NCBI RefSeq assembly: GCF_032118995.1
Contig: NC_092669.1
Coordinates: forward strand, 9,919,501-9,983,500
Source of the DNA: Asterias amurensis
Taxonomy: Eukaryota; Echinodermata; Asteroidea; Forcipulatida; Asteriidae
Length of the DNA stretch: 64,000 bases
Direction: 5' to 3'
The notes under the pieces are model-generated. The model had not been told where the DNA came from, searched no databases, and worked only from the letters and a program-made list of their open reading frames with translations. Position 1 is the stretch's first letter. Each line of letters starts with the position of its first letter. This document shows, in pieces, positions 1-14,600 of the stretch. The translations under genes and the position numbers were made by a program.

Positions 1-830
1 TTTTTTTTTTATGTTACGAAAGTGTATAATGGCTTTAAAGGCCCATACTACTGTACCTCTTTGTCAGTGTTGAAGGGTTTGGGTACTTTTCGTGTGACAT
101 TTCACACAAAAGTACACAGATTTACATTTAACTTACATTGTTTAAAGATAATGATGGTAAAAAGCTTCCCTTACAATACTATTAGTGCTGTAGTTTTTGA
201 GAAATTAGTAAAACAATTTCAAGAAAAAACTTGAAGACTAATGAAGCTAAAACTTCTAATATTATACTTACATCGTCATTCCCAGCGAGTTGGGATTCAT
301 GCTGTACATTGTAATATATATATTTCCTCTCCGAGACGACAATTATTTTCATGAAATTGGTTTACTCATTTCTCAAAAACTACAGTACCTCAGCAAGTAA
401 TAAGGTAAGCTTTTTACCATCATTATCTTTGAACCGTGTAAGTTTAAAGGCAGTGGACACTATTGGTAATTATCAACATATGCATAAAATAACAAACCTG
501 TGAAAATTTGAGCTAAATTGGTCATTGAACTTGCGAGATAATAATGAAAGAAAAAACACCCTTGTCACACGAAGTTGTGTGCATTCAGATGCTTGATTTC
601 GAGACCTCAAAATCTAATTCTGAGGTCTCTATATCAAACTCATGGAAAATTACTTCTCTTAAAAACTACGTTACTTCAGAGGGAGCCAGTTCTCACAGCT
701 CTCCATTACTCTTTACCAAGAAAGTTTTTATGCTAAAAATTATTTTGAGCAGTTACCAATAGTGTCCACTGCCTTAAAGTAAATCTGTGGACATTTAAAA
801 GTACCTAAACCCTTTAAACCGCTCAGCTCC
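1..830. mobile_element. Short inverted-repeat element (family C) with a nested TTAA-A element
   Basis: 1-38 is the tail of a TTAA-B element (GTGTATAATGGCTTTAA). About 70-447 and 778-830 are two halves of family C (GGGTTTGGGTACTTTT, GTGTAAGTTTAA), split by a TTAA-A element at 448-773. A second C copy at 18590-18741 shows the uninterrupted join. Confidence 0.65.
448..773 (+). mobile_element. TTAA-A non-autonomous inverted-repeat element
   Basis: Ends AGGCAGTGGACACTATTGG and CCAATAGTGTCCACTGCC flanked by TTAA. Inside is a short palindrome around GAGACCTCAAAATC and the signature AACTACGTTACTTCAGAGGG. It has no coding capacity. TTAA target duplications are typical of piggyBac-type transposition; that link is inference. 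This is the type copy for the family. Confidence 0.8.
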
Positions 831-1021
831 TATTTCAGAAAATGAAAGTTGTATTGAATTTTGTTTCACTGGAGTGATTGAAACTACACATATTATCTTC
901 AGTAGGACCCCATAAAAAATGATAATAAATTTTATCTGCATACATTATATTACTTCCTTGTTTTGATAAAACAGTTTTAATCACATGTACTTCCTTCTAA
1001 AACTAAGCCAAGTTCATTATC

Positions 1022-1388
1022 TTAAAGGAAGGTACACGTTTGGTAATTACTCAAAACAAATATTAAAGGAAGGTACACGTTTGGTAGTTGTCAAAGACCA
1101 GTCTTCTCACTTGGTGTAGGCCATCACAACCATAAAATAGCAAGCCTGTGAAAATTTGGGCTCAATTGGTCATCGGAGTTGCAAGAAAATGATGAAAGAA
1201 AAAACACCCTTGTACGAAATTGTGTGGTTTCAGATAAGGATAAAAGACTTCTAGCTAGAAGTCTTGTATTTTTTTAGTGAGAAATTACCCCTTTCTCAAA
1301 AACTACGCTACTTCAGAGGGAGTCGTTTCCCACAGTGTTTTATACTATCAACATCTCTCCAATGCTTGTTACCAAGTCAGGTTTTGAC
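1022..1388 (+). mobile_element. TTAA-A element, diverged, with a duplicated end
   Basis: The end sequence TTAAAGGAAGGTACACGTTTG occurs twice in tandem at 1022 and 1063; the interior TTCAGAGGGAG signature is present near 1313 and the tail is truncated. Confidence 0.65.
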
Positions 1389-1630
1389 CAGGGTTCTAGA
1401 AGTGGAAGGAGAGGACAGATAACCACGCACCACCCCCCTAGTTACAACACTACATTTGTACAGACAGGCTGAGATCGGGCGGTGTGTTCTTGGCCAGAGT
1501 GCGCTGTTTGCACGCCCTAAAAATAGGAACATGAGCCAAGAACAATAAACTCGGAATACCCAACATTTCAGCAGGGATCAGTCGACAACACTGTAGCAAA
1601 TGGTGCTACATCATCATCGTTTGGGTGTAA
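1389..1630. other. Unremarkable intergenic stretch
   Basis: No gene, splice-supported exon or recognised element seen. It includes a weak tRNA-like fragment near 1385-1440 (GACCAGGGTTCTAGAAGTGG). Confidence 0.4.
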
Positions 1631-1960
1631 GATACATGAAGAGCAATCCTACGTGCTCTTGAGCATCCAAGGACACACCGCCTGAAGTCAAGGTATAAGT
1701 CTAGTCTGTACGTTATGTTTTCTGCGTATCTACAAAGTATTTCCCTGTGTGTAGTAGACTTATAATGAACATTATCTTCAAGTACGCACTAATCCTCCAA
1801 TCAGATTCGCAGAATGGAAGATACATGAAGAGCAATCCTACGTGCTCTTGAGCATCCAAGGACACACCGCCTGAAGTCAAGGTATAAGTCTAGTCTGGTA
1901 GTTATGTTTTGTGCGTACTACAAAGTATGTCCCTGTGTGTAGTAGACTTATAATGAACAC
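1631..1960. repeat. Direct duplication of about 140 bp
   Basis: AGATACATGAAGAGCAATCC begins near 1631 and again near 1818; both copies run to GTGTAGTAGACTTATAATGA. Between them lies a fragment (ATCTTCAAGTACGCACTAAT) shared with the element at 2732-3005. Confidence 0.75.
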
Positions 1961-2059
1961 TATGGTAAAGCCCCTTGTACTTGGTACTAGGATAAGTGTG
2001 CTATTGCCCACTCGTATACAACCATAGAAATAGAACCCGGAGAACGCAGAGTGTCTCAT

Positions 2060-2350
2060 TGTGCGTGCGGTTTCGTTGTGAGACCATTTTTATGGACACG
2101 CATACGCCATTTCCGTAACGCGTGTATGGCAAACTATTTTGCCATACAATTTTGCCATCCAATGACATCATCATTGACCAATGAAAACACTAGAAACGGT
2201 CTATGTGCGCTGACATCTTGCCATTTTGCCATACGCGCGTGTCACGCGATGATAATTTTGCCATACGCGCGTATTACGCGATATTGATACTCCGCGTCCA
2301 CAGACGACACAGAGGGTGGCCGAGCTCAGCGTTCTCCGGGTTCTATTTCT
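2060..2350. repeat. Short repeats around CCATACGCGCGTATTACGCG
   Basis: TTTTGCCATACGCGCGT-like blocks recur at about 2135, 2222 and 2252. Arms near 2030 (GGAGAACGCAGAG) and 2325 (CTCAGCGTTCTCCGGG) are inverted, as in a MITE of about 330 bp with GAACCCGGAGAACGC ends. Confidence 0.6.
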
Positions 2351-2547
2351 ATGCACACGACACAAATATGGTAAAAATGGTGGACGCGCTCTTTGTGGAG
2401 CTGTGTTCCACGTCTGGAAGGGGGCAATATCAGAACCAAGTACTATTACAGAAAACAAAGCTGCCTGGTGGCTTTCTCTCACACACTCAATGTACATTAA
2501 CATTACATTAATACAAGAGCAGAACACTTACAGCATCTATCACTAGA

Positions 2548-2637
2548 TTAGACTGGTTTGGGCCGGATGATACCGGATTTTTCCAGTTCTTCCCGGATTT
2601 TGTCATAGACAGATGCATCTTCTATCGTCGGTGGAAT
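2548..2637 (-). CDS. ACSS3: ACSS3-like exon 16 (C-terminus)
   Basis: Residues 682-710, IPPTIEDASVYDKIREEL ending RPKPV then TAA at 2548-2550. It matches the short C-terminal tail of ACSS3 (TIEDPSIF-like). No canonical AATAAA for this strand was seen in the remaining 2.5 kb, so the 3' end is not placed. Confidence 0.85.
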   Translation of the reverse strand: MPPTIEDASVYDKIREELEKSGIIRPKPV

Positions 2638-5600
2638 CTAAGAAAAAAATGAATATAGGATTTTAAAAAAAGACGATGGTTAATCTCCTGAATAATAATA
2701 ATAATAATAACTTAATTAAAATTATAAGTTATCACACAAGCGCGAGTGGAATACGGAAAAATATAGCGCTTCTGCATCCCATATCCAACGAGGCCGAAGG
2801 CCGAGTTGGATATGGGACGCAATAGCGCTATATTTTCCGTATTTCCAGGAGCGCGCGTGTGATAACGTATTTATCTTCAAGCAAACTTGGCGCGTGACAT
2901 AGAACACACAAGACGCATGGTAGTGATAATAGCCATGCAATATAGGTTTTTATCACCACTCCATTCTGCCAATCTGATTGGAGGATTAGCGCGTACTTGA
3001 AGATAAATTGATTTACAATGAGCCCACCTGAGTAATATGTCTTTTTTTTCACAGAGCTCAGGTAAGTACAGAGTATACAGTGCGAGAACTCCGTGTGTAT
3101 GGGTAAAACCAAAAATTAACATCCAAACACGTTAACGTCCGAACAGTAGGGTGCACTAACAATCAATTGCAAATTTGAAATCCTCGTTGTGTGTACTTAC
3201 ATTGAATGGCTCCCCATCCGCCAAAGCGGCAACCGTTGCTCTTGGAATCTTGCCCGATCTTGTCTTGGGTAATTTGTTGATGAGAACAGCCCGTTTGAAA
3301 GCTGCCACTGGCCCCACACCGTGCCGCACGGCCTCAATCACCTCCTGGACTATCTGCTCACGAGATTTGTCAATGTCTACAATATGAAAAGACGTCACTA
3401 TTAAATTGAAGTGTATTTTAAAGACACTGGACACTATTGGTTATTGTCAAAGACCAGTCTTCTCACTTTGTGTATCTCAACATGCATAAAATAACAAACC
3501 TGTGAAAATTTGATCTCAATTGGTCATTGAAGTTGCGAGATAATAATGAAAGAAAAAAACACCCTTGTCACACGAAGGTGTGTGCTCTCAGATGCTTGAT
3601 TTCGAGACCTCAAAATCTTATTCTGAGGTCTCGAAATCAAATTCGTAGAAAATTACTTCGTTCTCGAAAACTACGTTACTTCAGAGGGAGCCGTTTCTCA
3701 CAATGTTTTATACTTTGCACAGCTCCCCATTACTCGTTACCAAGTAAGGTTTTATGCAAATAATTAATTATATTATATTATAATAATTATGCGAGTAACT
3801 ACCAATAGTGTCCACTGCCTTTAACAAAAGCCGGAAAAATAATGAAAAATTACGACCACCCTCTGTACCAACACGATTGTTTCGTGGGCCCTATTTCATA
3901 AGCAGTCACTATTGCTCAACAAATTTCTGCTAAGCAGAAATGAGCAGGATACCAGTCACAAATTGTACTTGTGGCATGGTGGTTTGGATGGTAACCTCAT
4001 TCTGGAAAGCATAATTTCATTATGCTTAGCTACTTTTTGTGCTTAAACAGCTCTATGAAATTGGGCCCTAGGCAGCAGAGTGCTAGTTTCCATGACGACT
4101 ACCATAACAATCATCCTAATTTTGAGATGTGTAAAACAACATCTTCTGCATTTTATACAAACAAGCCAAATTAGATTTGGAAACAAGACCATGTGGAAGT
4201 GTCGTGGCCGAGCGGTCAAGAGCACCGAATTCAAACTCTGGTGTTTCTGATCAGCAGAGTGTGGGTTCGAATCCCCAGCCGTGACACTTGTGTCCTTAAG
4301 CAAGACACTTAACCATTGCTTTATCGTTCCGATGGGGCTTAAAGCCTTTGGTCCCATGTGTTGTGTAACGCATGTAATGGAACCCAGTACACTTATCAAA
4401 AAGAGAAGGGGTTCGCCCCGATGTTCCTGGCTGTGGCTGCTATATGCACCTTAGCACCTTGTAAACCTTTAAAAGGTGCTAAATAATTGGGTCTCAGAAT
4501 TCATCACTGCAATAACCTATCTTTCTGGAAGTTTATATATACTCAGCGCCTTGAGTAGCTTGTTTGGTAGATCCGTGCGATATGTAAGACTTTGATATTA
4601 TTATTATTATGTACAAAGACAAAAACTGACCCATTTTGGGAACGCAGAGTCCAACTGGGACCAATCCCTTGAGTTTATCTTTCATTGGGAAGACGGCACA
4701 CTCAACTATATCTCCTTGATCGACAATGGCCTGAATAGAAACAGAAATATTCAAATCAGTAAATAAATCAGTCATTTTATCAAATAATTTACTTAAAGAC
4801 ACTGGACACTATTGGTATTTGTCAAGGACTAGTATTCTCACTTGGTGTATCTCAACATATGCCATGCATTAAACAAGAAACCTTTGAAAATTTTTACTCA
4901 ATTGGTCATCGAACTTGCGCCAGCGCCAGCCACCAACCAAAGTCATTACCACGCAGTGAAGACCGGGTACGAACACTGTTATTCCCATTAATAAATACCT
5001 TAGCGAATTAAACGGCTAAAATTGTCCAAGTTTTGTGACTTTTCTCTCGGCGGTATTTCCAGACATGTTCAGGGGCCATATTTGAGCTTTTGACGGTTCC
5101 CATCTCGTGCGTTAATCACATTACTGACCTTTGAGACCAGTGACTCTTTTAAATAATTATCTGTTCAGCGCCTTCACTGGGGTCAAAGGAGGCAAATGAT
5201 TCAACGATAGCTGTTCCTTGTGAATTAAAACGCGCGCATGAGCTCGGCGTCAGTTTATAAGCGCGCACATGTTACACGCGCGCACTCAAAATTGATACAT
5301 TTTCAGCGCGCGTACACGTAAGTGCGCGAAGTTGCAATGAAATTTACAGGGATATAAATAAGCGTGCGGTACAGTGCAATGCGCAAGGTTTACACAATGT
5401 ATGCTGATTTAGTGGCCACTTATTCGCTATTTTCCAAAGCCGGTCTTTATACCACCGTTAACACTCCCACACGTGACCGGGTTTTGACCAATCAGAGACA
5501 AGGTATTTATTAATGGGAGATAATGTCACGTTTGAAAGCAGACTTAAAAAGACACACGGACCGCTTAGATCTAATGCGTTCATCTATGGCATTCCACACA

Positions 5601-8600
5601 CGAGGACCAAAGAATTGAAGATTAGTGCACCACAGAGTGGAGTATCTTGAAGGACGAAGGAGGGTCTTAAGTGAATATAAGCGTTACCTCTTCAATGGCA
5701 GCAGCCGAGATCCGATGTCCTGCTACATTGATGACATCATCAGCCCTGGATTGGACAGACACGTATCCCTCTGCTGTATAATACCCAGCATCCATCGTGT
5801 CATAATAACCCTAGAAGATAATTAGATGACAAAAATGTAAAATTTACAAGCAGCCGATTTCACAAAACGGTAGGATTAATCCCATCTCAAGTTAGGATGA
5901 GTAACTCATCCCATAGAGCAAGGAACAGAAGGAGTTACAACTAGTCGTCTTCAAAGGTTCCATGTGTGTTACCGCGGGCGTATAACGACCAGCGCTAATC
6001 GGCAGAAACATCTGTGGATGCATTTCCTATCGAGCGAAGTATAAAGAACTAGCTACCCAGTTACGCCACAGAAAAATACACAGATTGCATTGCGTTCAAG
6101 CGTCCTTCTCAATCAACGACATACGGCAAGGATATAACAACATTTCAATGATGTTGGCAAACAAAAATGCAATAGGAATTACCTCTTTGTAGTATTCTTA
6201 TTAAACAAACACAAAATCAGTTGAATAATTATGGCTCTCTCAATCTTGGCTACACAGCAGTTACGGTTGTATGCCTTCTGACTGGCACCCCGGAACAAAG
6301 ATATTGACAAAATAGAGAGATCGCTAACATAGGGCTTGACATGCAGGACTACTGGTGGTGGTGGAGCTTAAGTAGCGCTAGGGGATGCATATTTGGGCAG
6401 GAAGGAAGCTTCAAACAATACTTACTGGATAGGTTTGGAAGTAGGTCTGTTCATATCGTTCATCATTCTCCAATAATGTGCTGATAGTGCCTGGTGGCAG
6501 AGGCAATCTGGAACGAAATAATTTTATTTTATTTTATTATTTTCTCGTTAAGACTATACTGGCCAAGAACCCAATGGAGATAAGACAAAGAAGGACGTTT
6601 CAGTTTTAGATGTGTGAGGAAAACTACATAGAAATATTCCAGTGAAAGCCCATGCAGTCAGGTCAATTCACATACCGCCCCGGTGTGATTCGAACCAGGG
6701 TCCTAGAGATGGAAGGCGAGGAAAGCTACCACTACGCCGACCCGACCAGTTATGATATCACACTGTATACACTACACTTTCAATTTCAGCCTCTTGAAAA
6801 CAACAGGCAATTAGTAGTTATTTTAAAACCTGCATATCCTCACAGCCTGCTGGAAAAATACAACTTTTCAATTCAACTCAGAACACATGAAAATTTAAGA
6901 TTTCTTTTCTACAACACTATTGGACACTATTGGTTATTACTCAAAATAATTATTAGGATAAAAACTCACTCGGTAACGAGTAATGGGGAGAGGTTGATAG
7001 TGTAAAACATTCTGAGAAACGGTTCCCTCTGAAGTGACGTAGCTTTCGAGAAAGAAGTAATTTTCTACAAATTCGTTTTCGAGACCTCAGGTTTAGAATT
7101 TGAGGTCTCGAAATCAAGCATCTGAAAGCACACAACTTCGTGTGACAAGGGTGTTTTTTCTTTCAATATTATCTTGCATTTTCAACGACCAATCAAGCTC
7201 AAATTTTTACAATTACCAATAGTGTCCATGTCTTTAAAACCTTCACAAAAGTACATCACAATTAGACAATTATATTCACAAGAAAAGAGAGTAAAGATAC
7301 AGAGAGTCATACAAACAGTAAGAGTTAAAATAGTTATCTTATTAAACTCCTGTTAAAATTATGGATGGCACTGGGTAGGAAGAAGTTTAAAAAAAACTGT
7401 TTGTTATAAGGCCTAGTTGTCAAATCCTGCCTTTTGGCTTGTCGTGGCCTAAGAGCACCGGACTTAAACTCTGGGGTTTCTGATCAGGGCCCAATTTCAT
7501 AGCGCTGCTTAGCGGCCGATTTAGTGCTTACTGAGCAATTTCTATTTCATAGCGCTGCTAACCGTAAGCACACGAAAAGGCATGCTAACCTTCCGGTGCT
7601 TAACACACAAAAATAAATGACGTCATAATGCAAATCCGCGGTAAACACGCAATATGGCCGCCCAATTTTTCTGCTAACCTGTGAAATACGCTAAGGCTTA
7701 AGCAAATTTTTCTGCTACAGTAAGCACGCAAATTTGCTTACCGTTAAGCAGCGCTGTGAAATTGGGCCCAGCAATGTGTGGGTTTGGGTACCAGACATGA
7801 CACTTGTATCCTTATTGCTGCACAAGGCGCTGTGGCGCACTATGATGCCATCAAATAAAGAACACCAGGGAGAACCCCTTCTCTTTATGATGAGTGTACT
7901 GGGTTCTTTTACGTGTGTTACACAACACATGGGACCAACAGCTTTCTGTCCCATCCGAAGGACGAGGCATCATGGTTAAGTGTCTTGCTTAAGGACACAA
8001 GTGTCACGACTGAAACTCGAAACAACACTCTGCTTATCAGAAACACAAGGGCTTGAGTCCATTGCTCTAAACCGCTCATGACACGCTAACTCAAACCTTT
8101 GCACTGATATGACTATATATGCTCTTATTTTAAAATGACGACAATAAAATCATAGCTACTAACTTGACTGTGATGCGTCCCAACTCTTCTGGAGCAACTT
8201 CCTGGCATTTGTCATTCAGGATTTTAACTGGTGATGAAAAATACATAATGATAAAGGTACACTATGTACATTATTTACCAAGGGCGAGAACCATTGCTGA
8301 TCAAACAGTCTAAAACTTTTACTCAATTGGTCATTGAAGTTGTAAGAGAGAAATGAAAACAAAGAAACCCTTGTTGCACACATGTGTAAAAGGCATCAGG
8401 CCTGAATAAAGCCATTGGACCCTTTCGGTACAGAAAAAAAAAAAAAATCAAAGATGTACAAATAACTTACAGGGTTTACAGACGGTAGTGGTGAAAGACT
8501 TCTCTTGAAATATTTTTCCATGAAATGCTTTACTTTTTGAGAAAACAGTAAAACAATATCAATTCTCGATATCGAGAATTAAGGATTTATTTTAAACACA

Positions 8601-11600
8601 TGTCATGACACGGCGAAAACTGCGGATACAAGGATGGGTTTTCCCGTTATTTTCTCCCGACTCCGAAGACCGATTGAGCCAAAATTTTCACAGGTTTGTT
8701 ATTTTATATATAAGTTGTGATACACGAAGTGTGGGCCTTGGACAATACTGTTTACCGAAAGGGTCCAGTGGCTTTAATATTTGTGTGAGAAATTACATTA
8801 TTCTCAAAAACTACGTTACTTCAGAGGGAGACATTTCTCACAATGATTTATACTGTCAACAGGGCCCAATTTCATGGCTCTGCTTACCGCCGAATTCTGC
8901 GCTTACGAACACGATTCCCCGCTTTTGTGCAAGCGCCGAATTTTTGCGCAAGCCTTGTAAGCGTAGAATGCCTAGTAACGTGGAGTACGCACGCGCAGAA
9001 GCCAAAATTCGTCGCTAACCAGTGAAATAGGCTTGCCGTAAGCACAGAATTCCCTGCTTCCGTAAGCGCCGATTCTGTGCTTACGGTAAGCAGAACCATG
9101 AAATTGGGCCCTGGATTACCAAGTAAGGTTTCATGCTAAGTAAGGTTTCATGCTAACAATTATCTTGAGCACTATCAATAGTGTCCAGTGCCTAAAGGCA
9201 GGGTATACTTTTGCTAATTGTCAACGAAGGGATTATAATTAGGGCTCAGGCAAAAAGCAGAAGGTTTTTACCATTCCATCCAGGTACGGGTTTGCCTGTA
9301 ACTCCATGTCTGGGGTTCAGATCCGTTCCAAGGCCGACAGGTGAGGCTGTGATTGGCCAACCGGTTTCTGCAAAATAACAAATATGATCAACAAATTAGT
9401 CAATTCAAAATAATAATTACTTGGCATGTCGGGGCCGAGCGGATAAGAGCATCTAATTCAAGTTCTGGTATTTCTGATCAGCAGAGTGTAGGTTCGAATC
9501 CCAGTCGTTACACTTGTGTTGTACTTAACCATTGTAGCTTGGTCCTCCATATTGGAGATGGATAGTTAGATAGATATAAAATGGTTTATTTAAAAACTGT
9601 CCTCGCAGCACAAGGCATCCTGTTCTATCACCCCCCTTCTGAAACAACTTCACTGGCTCCCTATCTCTCAACAAATCATCTTCAAGCTGATGCTCATTGT
9701 CCACAAAGCTCTTAATGGCAAGGCTCCCCACTATATTTCTGAACTGCTTCAAGTTTACACTCCATTAAGGAATCTTTGATCAAGTTCCATGCTTCTCCTC
9801 ATTGAACCCAAGTCTTGACATTCATGGGGTGACAGCTCTTTTTCTTCTGCTGTGCCAAGCATCTGGAACTCTTTACCACTTCATCTTAGATCTTGTCTTT
9901 GTACCACAAAATTCAAATATCTTCTAAAAACTTATCTTATGTCACAGGTTTTCAAGGACTAATTTTGTTGTGTATGTTTTTCTTTGTTTTTGTTGTTGGT
10001 GTTGTTTTTGGTTTTACTGCGCCTTGAACACCCAGCAGGATAGATATGTGTGCATTACAAGTCTTATTAATATTATTATTATCATAAGGCTAACTTAAAA
10101 AAACTTTACATTTACAGAAATTACAAATGGGATTACAAGATAGGTCGTGAAGCTGTAAGTCCCAAGGATTTGCTCTGGTGTTCCTGGTTCGATTGGTTGC
10201 ATAATGCGCAACAGCACCTTGTGAACTATTACAAACGACTTTACATCCTGTCCGAAGGACAAAGCAATGTTTAAGTGTCTTGCTAAAAGGAACACGTTGC
10301 CTTGGATCGGTCGAGTTGGTCATTGAAAAGCGTTTGAAACCGTTTTTTTATAAAATGCATATGGTTGGAAAGATGTTGTAAAAGTAGAATACAATGATCC
10401 ACACAAACATGCCTCGAAATTGCACCGTTTTCCTTTTACCTCGTCGACTAACACGGTCGGCCATTTATGGGAGTCAAATTTTTGACTCCCATAAATGGCC
10501 GTCCGTGTTAGTTCGCACAGTAAAAGGAAAACCAAGCAATTTCGAAGCAAACTTGTGTGGATCATTGTATTCTACTTTTAAAATATCTTTCCAACCATAT
10601 GCATTTTATAAAAAAAACGGTTACAAGCGCTTTTTATAGACCAACTCGTCCGATCCAAGGCAACATGTTCCTTTAAGTTCACAGGCGTTGCGACCGGGAC
10701 TCGAACCCACACTCTGCTGATCAGAAACACCAGACTTTGAAATGGTGCTCTTAACCGCTTGACCAAGACCTTTCCACATTAGTTTTATTAGCTTTATTTT
10801 TTTGCAAACTGAATTGTGAAGGATGCGGCACATTTTAAGTGCCTTTTGATTTATTGTACCTGTTTGCCACCAGTTGTCTAGTACCGGTGTCCTGAAAACG
10901 TCTTTACACCATTGCATTGTCTCATTATCGCAATGTTCACCGGCTACAAACAGCGTTCGGAATCTGTGAAAGGATAAAAATGTTAGACTTTTTTTTCAAG
11001 TCCATCTGAAAAACTAATTTACAAGGTAGGGTTAAAGATTAGTTTTCGTTAATGAAATGATAACTGCACATATCCGTAATGCGTACTGCGTTATCTGTAG
11101 AATATAATGTACATTGCTTGGCATGTATTTCAGTTTAAAGTGCTGGACATTATTGGTAATTACTCAAAACAATTGTTAGCATAAAAACTTACTTGGTTGC
11201 GAACAACGGAAATACTGTTAATAGTATAAAACATTGTGAGAAAAGGCTCCCTCGCTCGACTATTGCAACAGTCTTCTGATTGGAGTCAGCCAAAAACTCA
11301 AAACGAGGCAAAATAACATGCAACGAACAGCTGCCAGACTCATCACAAAGAAACGCAAGTTCGACTCTATCACCCCGGAACTCATCACACTACACTGGCT
11401 CCCAATCCAACAAAGGATCGACTTCAAGGTCATCGTTCTCATGTTCAAGGCCTTACATCAACAAGCCCCTCATTACATCATGAACATTCTGCAAGTTGGT
11501 GCTGATTGGAGACTCCTTCGGTCAAACAGCTCCTGTTCACCATACTTTGTAGTACCAAGAACAAGTCACATCACTTTTGCCGATAGAGCCTTCTCGGTAT

Positions 11601-14600
11601 ATGGACCCAAACTCTGGAATAAACTTCCCAATCACATCAGGGACACAACATCACTCAACACATTCAAGGCACTTCTGAAAGCCCACTTGTTTCAGGAGGC
11701 CTACCATCAATGACTTTTTATTTCTTCTGTGCCTCAGCGCCTTTCAGCAAACTTTTGATTTAGGCGCTATACAAATTACAATTGATTGATTGATTGAACG
11801 TAGTTTTTGAGAAAGGGGTAATTTCTAACTCAAATATTCAAAGATTTCAGGCCTGAAGTTTTTTTAATTGGCATCTTGAAGTACACAAATTTGTATAGCA
11901 AGAGTGTTTTTTCCTTAATTATTATCTTGCAACTTCGATGACCAATCGAGTCCAAAATGGTTCACAGATTTCTTATTTTATGCATCTGTTGGGATGCACC
12001 AAGTGAGAATACTGGTATTTGACAAGTACCAAAGGTGTCCAGTGCCTTTATAGGATTGCGCAGAACACATTACGCACAATGGAAACATAGATTTTTCATT
12101 CATTTTTGCACTTACTTAGTCAGAGGATACATCTTGGAGTACTTCTCGTCTGCATCTTCCCTTATGATGGCCCTTAGCGCTGTGGGAGCGGTGAACATTC
12201 CAGCCACATCGTGCTGCTGTAGAACCCTGAAGAATGCCCCTGGGTCTGGCGTGCCGACCGGCTTACCCTGAAGAACCAAACAGATGAAAATTTACGCTAA
12301 TTGTGGGGTGTTGTGGCCAAGCAGTTAAAAGCACCAGAATCAAACTCTATTGTTTCCATAGAGTTATATATAAGAACTAGAGGGCGCACTGGCCTAAATA
12401 CGCGCCCCGGTATGCACGCAGGCGGCCATTTTCTAAGTTGACAAATTAGCCATCTCACAGCGTGTGTTTATGCGGCCATTTTGTAAGTTGAACAAAAAGC
12501 ATCGCGTGAGCGTTCAATAAAAAAAACCTCAAACGTGTATTTCATATTCGACGTGCGTACAAAATGGCGCACTTGTCATCTTGCGGTCCTGTCGCGTTTG
12601 TGCAAGAAGCATCACCAGTGCGCCCTCTAGTTCTTATATATAACTCTATGAGTGTTTCTGATCAGTAGAGTTTGGGTTCAAGTCCCAGTCGTGACACCTT
12701 TGTCCTTTAGCTTAGACTAGAATTATCAGCCTTCCAGTTGGTAGGGTATACCTTTGATAATTACTCCAAAAATGAATGACCATAAAATCTTACTCGGTAA
12801 GAAGCACTGCAGCTGTTGAATTTTTCGTAAAACATTTTAAGAAAAGATTTCTGAGCAAGGAGTGTTGCTTTAGAGGAAGAGATAAACAAAACTTCAATCT
12901 AATATGATGTATGGTGATATCTCAAAAACACTACCGTCGTTTGAAATGAAATTTAGTGGCTTAGTTTTTAAAACAATCGCATGAGTCCGAAAACCAAAGG
13001 TATACTTTCTAGTGCTGGGCGAATAGTGAAATTTTGGTATTCGGATACCGCTGGCCAACTATCCAAAATTAACCGGATATTTGAATAGTTTTTTCGCCGC
13101 TAGAGGGCGCTATTTAAAAAAAAAATATATATATATATATATACATTTTGTTTTTGCCGCTAGAGGGCGCTGTTCATTTGTGAAGTAGATCTTATGGGCG
13201 GATTGATATTAGTTTTAGACAGTGTCACTCGGTTCAGTCATAAAAATAACCGGATCTAATTTAAAGATGGCGATTTGCTTTTTCTTTTGATCGTGATTGA
13301 CTCTACGTGAAGCAAAACTTTCGCAATCTTTGAACAAATTACGTCAGAAATGTCATTGTTTTAACTCTTCACGGAGGTGAGCATAGTTAAATACTTAATT
13401 TATGCTGTTTTATGCTGTCTTAATAGAAGTTTCATAAGGATTCAGACAAAACATTCCTATCAGTTGTCGCCTGACGTCCGCGGATATTCAGATATTAAAG
13501 AATATCCGGTTACTTGGTTGTAATTACAGAACTATCCGGTTTATAAATAGGTATTCGCGCCCTATGCGGATATCCGGTTAAGAAAAAAAAGGCATTCGCG
13601 GTTACGGATAGGAAAACCTATTCGCCATTAACCGGATATACGAATAATTAGCCCAGGCCTAATACTTTCACCTATTGTGCTATGCTTCAATTACCCTGGA
13701 CAAAGGGTCCTGGAATTCATGCTCCAAATCTCTTTTTCTTAAGTGTAATCCCCAATTCCAGACCGAAATACCACGATGAGGTAAGGTAAAGGTTTGTTAC
13801 TGTGGTGATTACGTATCAACAAGCCAGTCAGACGTAACGGCAGGAGTTGCCAGACCGCAAGCTGGCCACAAGGCTGTCAGTCTGAATCCTGCACCCAAAG
13901 CCAAAAGAACAACGTGTCAATTCTTCCGTGTGCAGGACTCGTCTCACCCCTTTACCGCCAATACAAAATTATGAACGATGTGAAGTGGTTAATACCGAGT
14001 ATATAAAATGGAAGTTCTCAGATTGACCATGTCCAACCAAGTTTTTTATATAAAAACACATCCCCTTCACTCCTCATCTATCAATCAATACATAGTACAT
14101 CTCCTAGATACATCCAGGATTCAATACAACTTAGTGTTTCTTCAAGATGTCTTCACTCTACAAACACCATGCTCCTCAATATCCCTCGTTCTAAACACAC
14201 TTGGGGAAACCGTCTGTTTGGAATGCTCTTCCACTGAACCTCAGACAAGTAGACACTCTCTCCAGCTTCAAAACTACCTTGAAAACTCACTTATTCACTC
14301 TTAGTTTTAAAGCCATTGGACACTTTCGGTAAACAGTATTGTCCAAAGGCCCACACTTCGTGTATCACAACTTATATATAAAATAACAAACCTGTAAAAA
14401 TTTAGGCTCAATTGGGCATCGGAGTCGGGAGAAAATAACGGGAAAACCCACTCTTGTTTTTGCACGTTTCGCTGTGTCATGACATGTGTTTACTATAAAT
14501 CCGTAATTCTCGATGTCGAGGATTGATAATTGTTTCAATGTTTTCTCAAAAAGTAAAGCATTTCATGGAACAATATTTCCAGAGAAGTCTTTTACCATTA

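Noticed and set aside
11318..11713. A 131-codon frame as a possible host gene
   Set aside because: The sequence is the C-terminus of a CR1/L2-like reverse transcriptase with the typical (TTGA)n tail, inserted in a MITE.
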